9,246 nt of DNA from an uncultured Pseudomonadota bacterium (lineage in GTDB: Bacteria; Pseudomonadota; Alphaproteobacteria; RF32; CAG-239): the NCBI GenBank assembly GCA_902767055.1, contig CACXFX010000134.1:1-9246 (forward strand). The letters are read 5' to 3'. A program made the position numbers and the translations under genes. This document shows positions 5,537-9,246 of this stretch, one piece after another (the stretch's first letter is position 1; every line of letters starts with the position of its first letter). The notes beneath the pieces are model-generated. The model did not search any database and was not told where the DNA came from. It saw nothing but the letters and a program-made list of their open reading frames with translations.

Positions 5537-6223
5537 ATGAAAAACGTTTTTTATACACTGTTTTTTTTAAGTTTTGCATTTTTTTATAATCCTGCTGGTG
5601 CGGCTGATTATAAGGCGCGTTGCAAGCCGTTTGTCGAAGCACCTAACGTTGAGGTTATTGCTGCATATGAAACATTAAAATATGACAGGTCAAAAGTTTC
5701 GGCGACTTTGGCGCGTTTGCACCAAAAGGAATATGGCGGATATGTCGATGAGGGATATCGCGTCAACGGGCTTTCGACTTATGATTTATCAACCCAGCTT
5801 GATTTTAGAGTGGCAAAAACAAGTTTTCGCGACGGGGTAACCTGTTTTTATCCGACGGATATTATTTTGACGTTGACGATGAAAAATCCGACCATTTATA
5901 TTGCACGCGGCATTAAACCGGGAACTTGTGAATATGAAGTTGCCTTAAGGCATGAGCAGACTCATCAGCAAATCAATATTGAAGTTTTGGAGCATTATAT
6001 GCCCAAAATTAAAGATGTTTTTATCAAAACGGTTAAAAAATATGCCGTGGCCGGCAGGCAAAAAGATGATATTTCTTTGGATGCGGCACAGCAAAGTTTG
6101 CAAAAAAAATATATTGATGCCATCAATCCGGTTTTAGATGAAATCAAATCTGAAATCAAGCAAGAGCAGGAAAAACTTGACAATCTTGAAAATTATGCGT
6201 ACGAACAAAGTTTGTGCCAATAG
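5537..6223 (+). CDS. Secreted zincin-like protein with HEQTH motif (DUF922-like)
   Basis: The 228-aa protein has a Sec signal peptide (about residues 1-22, ending PAGA). In the middle, LRHEQTHQQINIEVLEH contains HExxH (His139-His143) with a candidate third ligand at His153 or Glu149, the layout of a zinc metallopeptidase of the zincin type. The part before it, DFRVAKTSFRDGVTCFYPTDI and TIYIARGIKPGTCEYEVA, is compatible with DUF922 and related predicted secreted Zn-dependent proteases, but I identify this from memory, not by search. Four cysteines (29, 103, 131, 227) could form two disulfides. Residues about 178-220 are a Lys/Glu-rich likely coiled coil. A periplasmic peptidase is the inference; substrate unknown. 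No ribosome-binding site precedes the ATG. It converges on the HAD gene, whose ancestral stop at 6229 lies only 5 bp away. Confidence 0.75.
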   Translation: MKNVFYTLFFLSFAFFYNPAGAADYKARCKPFVEAPNVEVIAAYETLKYDRSKVSATLARLHQKEYGGYVDEGYRVNGLSTYDLSTQLDFRVAKTSFRDGVTCFYPTDIILTLTMKNPTIYIARGIKPGTCEYEVALRHEQTHQQINIEVLEHYMPKIKDVFIKTVKKYAVAGRQKDDISLDAAQQSLQKKYIDAINPVLDEIKSEIKQEQEKLDNLENYAYEQSLCQ

Positions 6224-6228
6224 TGGCT

Positions 6229-6306
6229 TTAAGAGGCTTTTTGTTGCGCGCAAAGCAGTGCATCGACACATTCTTCAACGCCCCTAAAAGCCATATCGAT
6301 ATAAGG
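6229..6306 (-). pseudogene. Detached C-terminal coding tail of the HAD gene
   Basis: Beyond the TAA at 6307-6309 the same minus-strand frame stays open for 25 codons to a TAA at 6229-6231. It reads PYIDMAFRGVEECVD and then ALLCAQQKAS. This looks like the normal end of pyrimidine-5'-nucleotidase-type HAD proteins, which often finish with a YID-like strand and a short helix. It also reaches to 5 bp from the convergent gene, as expected in this compact genome. The simplest reading is a single-base change to TAA that shortened the protein; sequencing error or stop read-through are alternatives. Confidence 0.6.
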
Positions 6307-6906
6307 TTAATCTGCGGCAGAATTGTTTTGGTAATAAATTCTGATTGTTGTCATGCCGGCCTCTTTGGCAAATTCTAAATTTGAATAGCTGTCGTCAACA
6401 AAAATACATTCCTGAGGCAAATAACCGATTTTTTGACAATACTCACGATAGACATCCGCGTTTTCATTCTTTTTATAAACGCCGAAATCTTCGACGCTGT
6501 AAAAACGGTCGCAAAACATTTCATAAAGTCCGATTTGTTTTAAAATACGCTCGGATGTCGCGCGATTGCTTGCCGTAAAAACATATTGCTCAAGCGTGAT
6601 TTTTTTTAGTTTTTCGGCCAAATTTTGGTACGGCTCTATTAAATGCACCGGATTGCGTTTGTTATAATAAAAGGACAAATCTTTTGGGGTGATGCCATAG
6701 TTTTGATAAAAATACTCACCGCCGTCACGATATATTTTGTATGATTCTTTGACAAGAGCTTTACAATCGGCAAGATTGAGCGGAACGCCCAAATCTTCAA
6801 CCAAAGCAATTGCCATCGTTTCATCCAGCATATCCGCGATTTGTGGCGTGATACGATAAAGCGTATTATCCAAATCCCAAATAATGACTTTTTTATCACA
6901 AAGCAA
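6307..6906 (-). CDS. HAD-superfamily hydrolase, pyrimidine 5'-nucleotidase type, C-terminally shortened
   Basis: The 199-aa product is a HAD phosphatase of the subfamily annotated as pyrimidine 5'-nucleotidase (SDT1-like), which dephosphorylates small nucleotides or other phosphomonoesters in the cytosol. Motif I is WDLDNTLY with Asp11 nucleophile and Asp13; motif II is FTASNR (Thr111); motif III Lys is in GVYKK (145-146); motif IV is FVDDS (Asp171, Asp172). A helical cap lies between motifs I and II. I chose the TTG at 6906 because GGAG (plus 6914-6917) lies 7 nt before it and WDLDNT then falls at the usual distance from the N-terminus; an ATG at 6957 lies upstream of the predicted -10. The protein ends at a TAA after NNSAAD, but the frame continues for 25 plausible codons. 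All catalytic motifs precede the stop, so activity may persist. Confidence 0.85.
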   Translation of the reverse strand: MLCDKKVIIWDLDNTLYRITPQIADMLDETMAIALVEDLGVPLNLADCKALVKESYKIYRDGGEYFYQNYGITPKDLSFYYNKRNPVHLIEPYQNLAEKLKKITLEQYVFTASNRATSERILKQIGLYEMFCDRFYSVEDFGVYKKNENADVYREYCQKIGYLPQECIFVDDSYSNLEFAKEAGMTTIRIYYQNNSAAD

Positions 6907-6942
6907 AATTTTTCTCCGCTGTTTAATTTTTAAATGCATCCT

Positions 6943-6970
6943 AAAATAGCACAACAAAATATAACGTCAA
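6943..6970 (-). promoter_or_regulatory. Predicted promoter of the HAD gene
   Basis: Minus-strand TTGACG (plus 6965-6970), a 16-nt spacer and TATTTT (plus 6943-6948) fit a sigma-70 promoter. The start point near 6936 would leave a leader of about 30 nt with GGAG before the TTG start. This supports the short version of the protein. Confidence 0.5.
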
Positions 6971-6984
6971 TAGAAAAAATGAAG

Positions 6985-7677
6985 TTAAATATTTTCTAAA
7001 AAATCAGGTAAAGTTTCAGAGGCTTTGCCTAAAACTTGGTGATCAAAATAAAAATTATTTTCAGCCTTTTCCAAGTTAAATAAATATGTTTCAGCGCCGT
7101 AATATTTTGCCGTCATCACAAACCCTGCCGCAGGATAAACGACGCCCGAAGTACCGACGGCAATAAAAATATGGCATGTTCGAAGCATTTTTTCAATCTC
7201 GTCCATAAACATCGGCATTTGACCAAAAAAGACAATATTCGGTTTTAGTTTCAAAGCCCGGCAATAAGGGCAGGGCATATCAAAGGAAACGTCTGAAAGC
7301 GTTTTAATTACTTTTTGACAATGCTGACAAACACATTCATCGATTCGTCCGTGCATATGAAAAACTTCTCGGCTGCCGGCTTTTTCGTGCAGTAAATCAA
7401 CATTTTGCGTAATAAGATTAACTTCTCCGTCGCTATAGCGTTTTTGAAAATCGGCAATAGCCAAATGTGCTTTGTTTGGCATGCTTGAGAGCATTTGAGG
7501 ACGCAAGTGATTATAAAAGTCATGCACAAGTTTCGGATTTTTTTCAAATCCTTCAATCGATGCAACATCCTCAACTTTAAAATTTTCCCACAAACCGTTC
7601 GTATCGCGAAAGGTTTTAAGGCCAGATTGCGCAGAAATCCCTGCACCTGTCAAAATAAAGATATTTTTCATAATCAT
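6985..7677 (-). CDS. cobB: NAD-dependent protein deacylase, Sir2 family class III-like
   Basis: This 230-aa sirtuin removes acyl groups from lysines using NAD+, yielding nicotinamide and O-acyl-ADP-ribose. Visible are the NAD-binding GAGIS (11-15) and FRD (23-25), TQNVD (90-94), the catalytic His109 in HMHGR, the zinc cysteines Cys117/Cys120 and Cys136/Cys139, and GTSGVVYPAAG (175-185) of the Rossmann fold. Length is normal for CobB-like enzymes. In CobB and SIRT5 a Tyr-x-x-Arg pair selects succinyl or malonyl groups; here the Tyr is present (Tyr55 in FYNHLRP) but the Arg position is Leu58, with Arg at 59. Acidic-acyl preference may be lost or altered. The start is ATG 7677 or ATG 7671; neither has a Shine-Dalgarno, and the predicted promoter would start transcription there, so the mRNA is probably leaderless. 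Confidence 0.93.
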   Translation of the reverse strand: MIMKNIFILTGAGISAQSGLKTFRDTNGLWENFKVEDVASIEGFEKNPKLVHDFYNHLRPQMLSSMPNKAHLAIADFQKRYSDGEVNLITQNVDLLHEKAGSREVFHMHGRIDECVCQHCQKVIKTLSDVSFDMPCPYCRALKLKPNIVFFGQMPMFMDEIEKMLRTCHIFIAVGTSGVVYPAAGFVMTAKYYGAETYLFNLEKAENNFYFDHQVLGKASETLPDFLENI

Positions 7678-7679
7678 AA

Positions 7680-7708
7680 TTTATAACAAAAAATATCTCT
7701 AAAATCAA
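7680..7708 (-). promoter_or_regulatory. Predicted promoter of the sirtuin gene
   Basis: Minus-strand TTGATT (plus 7703-7708), exactly 17 nt, then TATAAA (plus 7680-7685). The expected start point is around 7673-7677, on top of the first ATG, consistent with the lack of a ribosome-binding site. Confidence 0.55.
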
Positions 7709-7734
7709 ATATTTTAACCTGTTTTGTTCCGAAT

Positions 7735-8751
7735 TTAACGATATTTTATCGACACGCGGTTTTTATCGCCGGCCACTTGATTGGCCTCATCGATGGTGTA
7801 AATGCGTTTTGGGATATAATTTCCGCTAAACAAATCATCAATTGAGGCATATGATTTATTTTTGTAGTTTATCACATTTGATTTTGCCATTGCAAGACAG
7901 TCACTGTCATCTTTGCAATAGCCTTTTCTTTTCAAAACATCTGCTTTGCATTGAGCTAAATCATCACAGGCAAAACTTTCACCCGTTGCATTTTTTTGAG
8001 CTAAAACATCTTTTTGCATATTATCAGCCGAAGAATAGTATGCTCCGTCTAAAAAATAGAGCCCGTCTTTTATTTCATAAACCGTCACAGTAGCATTATC
8101 ACCACGAAAAGCCAAAGCCGCTTCGCACCCTGCTTGTTGAGCTTTTGAACAGTAAAGGTTTGAAATTTGCGCCATATTCCATCCGGCCCCACTAAAGCCG
8201 AAAGCATATGCACTTAAATTCGTGACGCTGTTTGGGATAACAACATCTGTCAATTGAGAATTTGGAAAAGCATAATTTCCTATTGTTTTGAGACCTTCAG
8301 GCAAATTTATCTGCGACAATCTATAATCAAATGCATATGCGCCGATTGTTTTTAAGGTACTCGGGAGCGTCACGCTTGTAGCCAGAAATCCGTGAAATGC
8401 CTCGGCTCCTATCGTTTCAAGGCCTTCGGGTAAAATAAGCGTTCTGTTTGAACCGTTCATATTTTCAAAAGCATGTTCACCGATTGTTTTAATGCCTTCT
8501 TTAATTTCAACTTGCGTTATATTCGGATTAATCCACGGCGCATAATTATCACTGGATCCTATTCTATCATAGCTTCTGATACTTGCCGGTTTTGATGAAT
8601 CAATCGGCGAGATTATTAAGGTGTATGTCGGGTTGTTATCATTATCAACACCGTTTTCGACATAAGAATATGTACAATTTTCCCCGCACGATGGCAATTC
8701 ATCGGCATATGCATTAAAAGCTATTATTAAACCTAAAATCCATTTTTTCAT
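7735..8751 (-). CDS. Secreted BspA-like leucine-rich-repeat protein with conserved C-terminal tail (LRR protein 2)
   Basis: The 338-aa protein has a Sec signal peptide (MKKWILGLIIAFNAYA, cleavage before DELP). After an N-terminal region ending at APWINPNI (71-78), five BspA/LRR_5 repeats run from about 79 to 186, for example LILPEGLETIGAEAF (105-119) and INLPEGLKTIGNYAF (148-162). Next come YEIKDGLYFLDGAYYSSADN (225-244), a cysteine-rich spacer (Cys262, 268, 279, 285) and a second YKNKSYASIDDL unit (296-307). The last 25 residues carry KRIYTIDEAN and VAGDKNRVSIKYR, nearly identical to LRR protein 1. The two 3' ends share 20 identical bases (7748-7767 against 3398-3417). A surface or secreted binding role is inferred from the repeat type. 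AGGAG (plus 8759-8763) lies 7 nt before the ATG. It is preceded by a structured leader and terminator. No clear terminator follows the stop. Confidence 0.87.
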   Translation of the reverse strand: MKKWILGLIIAFNAYADELPSCGENCTYSYVENGVDNDNNPTYTLIISPIDSSKPASIRSYDRIGSSDNYAPWINPNITQVEIKEGIKTIGEHAFENMNGSNRTLILPEGLETIGAEAFHGFLATSVTLPSTLKTIGAYAFDYRLSQINLPEGLKTIGNYAFPNSQLTDVVIPNSVTNLSAYAFGFSGAGWNMAQISNLYCSKAQQAGCEAALAFRGDNATVTVYEIKDGLYFLDGAYYSSADNMQKDVLAQKNATGESFACDDLAQCKADVLKRKGYCKDDSDCLAMAKSNVINYKNKSYASIDDLFSGNYIPKRIYTIDEANQVAGDKNRVSIKYR

Positions 8752-8770
8752 ATTATTTCTCCTGTTTTAC

Positions 8771-8805
8771 AAAATAAAAAAACACTTCAGAAAAATTCCA
8801 AAGTG
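8771..8805 (-). terminator. Intrinsic terminator in the leader of LRR gene 2
   Basis: On the minus strand the stretch at plus 8805-8783 forms a 10-bp stem (eight Watson-Crick and two G-U pairs, outer pairs CACTT with AAGTG) with a 3-nt loop. It is followed directly by TTTTTTTATTTT (plus 8782-8771). The ribosome-binding site of the LRR gene begins 7 bases further on, so this terminator sits inside the 5' untranslated region. Confidence 0.75.
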
Positions 8806-8931
8806 GGAGCTAGTTAACTGTCGAAACGCAGCCTCTTTTATTCGTCATAAATATGCTTATCTCAAGAACTCCCGTCAGCAGGAGTATACGTTTCGAAAAT
8901 GCCAACTAGACACCGCAACCATTTTGGTTAC
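8803..8931 (-). promoter_or_regulatory. Structured leader RNA of LRR gene 2 (candidate cis-regulator)
   Basis: Between the predicted start (about 8931) and the terminator the minus-strand RNA can form: a 5' hairpin (AACC/GGTT, plus 8917-8920 with 8926-8929); an outer helix CTAGTT/AACTAG (8904-8909 with 8810-8815), extendable by GTG/CAC (8911-8913 with 8803-8805); an inner 8-bp helix TCGAAACG/CGTTTCGA (8889-8896 with 8821-8828); and, inside it, a hairpin ACTCC/GGAGT (8868-8872 with 8881-8885). The 3' strand of the outer helix (8803-8805) is also the base of the terminator stem, so the two structures compete. This is promoter-aptamer-terminator-gene architecture. It matches no riboswitch or T-box I recognise. 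Confidence 0.6.
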
Positions 8932-8937
8932 ATGGTT

Positions 8938-8966
8938 ATTATGCTATAAATTAAATCAAATGTCAA
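8938..8966 (-). promoter_or_regulatory. Near-consensus sigma-70 promoter for LRR gene 2
   Basis: Minus-strand TTGACA (plus 8961-8966, a perfect -35), a 17-nt spacer and CATAAT (plus 8938-8943, five of six). Transcription should start near 8931, giving a 5' untranslated region of about 180 nt before ATG 8751. Confidence 0.75.
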
Positions 8967-9246
8967 ATAAAATGTGCTTGTTCACAACATATGAGTTTCA
9001 AGGATTGGAGAAGAGATAGCATAAAAACAGCTGAAAGAGGCTGAAAAATCAAGAAATTTAAGAGGTCTTTGAAAATGATAATGATGTTGATAACATCAAA
9101 CTTATATTGCATTTTATTTTTCTTATAGAAGTTGTTTTTTTATCCCTTCCATAAAAGTCTTGCAACATTTTTACCCTCTCTCGAGTCTCATATCTTTCTG
9201 AACCTGGGCGATAAAAAATGAAATTGTGCTTTAAGGATAAAAAAAA
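8967..9246. other. Intergenic stretch; probable start of a plus-strand gene beyond the edge
   Basis: No convincing gene is present. A 7-bp hairpin TGATGTT/AACATCA with a GAT loop lies at 9082-9098. At the very end AAGGA (9233-9237) followed by an A-rich run has the same form as the ribosome-binding sites of rpsB and tsf, so a plus-strand start codon is expected within a few bases outside the window. An in-frame ATG at 9219 near the edge has no ribosome-binding site. Confidence 0.4.

Noticed and set aside
6224..6250. Terminator between the convergent genes (GGCTTT repeated with T-run)
   Set aside because: GGCTTT occurs as direct copies, not as an inverted repeat, and the stretch is better explained as the end of the HAD coding frame.
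6907..6957. Longer HAD protein starting at ATG 6957 or ATG 6939
   Set aside because: ATG 6957 lies upstream of the predicted -10 box, neither ATG has a properly spaced ribosome-binding site, and the added residues are atypical before WDLDNT.
8803..8913. Integron attC site
   Set aside because: The ends GTTAACT and GTTGGCA do not fit the GTTRRRY/RYYYAAC core pair.
8809..8930. Leader peptides within the LRR 2 leader (15 and 12 codons, minus strand)
   Set aside because: No ribosome-binding sites and no run of one amino acid's codons as in amino-acid attenuators.
9058..9168. Minus-strand 36-codon ORF with a GAGAGGG ribosome-binding-like site
   Set aside because: The peptide is Ser/Thr/Lys-rich with no recognisable feature, in an AT-rich stretch where such frames arise by chance; support is too weak to annotate.

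Overview
The window looks like a piece of the chromosome of a low-GC (about 40% by eye) alphaproteobacterium, most likely one of the uncultured gut-associated lineages. The reasons are the paired rpsB-tsf genes, a cysteinyl-tRNA synthetase with the motif AVHHENE, a HAD protein of the pyrimidine 5'-nucleotidase type (WDLDNTLY), and two secreted BspA-type leucine-rich-repeat proteins ending in the same tail. The lineage is an inference; no rRNA is present.

Layout: 1-145 is a hairpin-rich rpsB leader. rpsB (146-952) and tsf (1029-1955) are co-directional, with a strong GC-rich hairpin between them. The tsf stop codon lies inside the left arm of a 109-bp palindromic element (1948-2056), whose right half continues as a 90-bp tandem repeat (three units, 1991-2260, plus a decayed remnant). 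Then come two small hairpins, a structured leader with an intrinsic terminator (2443-2562) that also holds a 26-codon hydrophobic ORF, and the first BspA-like secreted LRR gene (2591-3430). Convergent to it is cysS (3444-4865, minus). Upstream of cysS lie a small secreted Glu/Pro-rich protein of unknown function (4969-5490, minus) and, divergent from that, a secreted protein with a HEQTH zincin-like motif (5537-6223, plus). A HAD phosphatase (6307-6906, minus; its frame stays open after an early TAA down to 6229), a sirtuin (6985-7677, minus) and a second BspA-like LRR gene (7735-8751, minus) follow. The second LRR gene is preceded by a near-consensus sigma-70 promoter, about 130 nt of structured leader and an intrinsic terminator. 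The last 280 bases hold no convincing gene but end in a ribosome-binding-site-like sequence, so a plus-strand gene probably begins just outside.

The housekeeping genes (rpsB, tsf, cysS) serve translation. The sirtuin and HAD protein are metabolic or regulatory enzymes, each with its own predicted promoter. The four secreted proteins are envelope or surface functions.

The most unusual signals are: (1) both LRR genes sit directly behind a leader RNA ending in an intrinsic terminator, with too little room for another promoter, which suggests conditional read-through; (2) the first leader can be read either as a three-way-junction regulatory RNA or as the mRNA of a hydrophobic micro-peptide with a sequestered ribosome-binding site, resembling a type I toxin; (3) both LRR proteins share a C-terminal tail ending GDKNRVSIKYR; (4) a palindromic mobile-type element supplies the tsf stop codon; (5) the HAD gene carries an early in-frame stop followed by 25 more sensible codons. 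All structures were folded by eye and none was computed.
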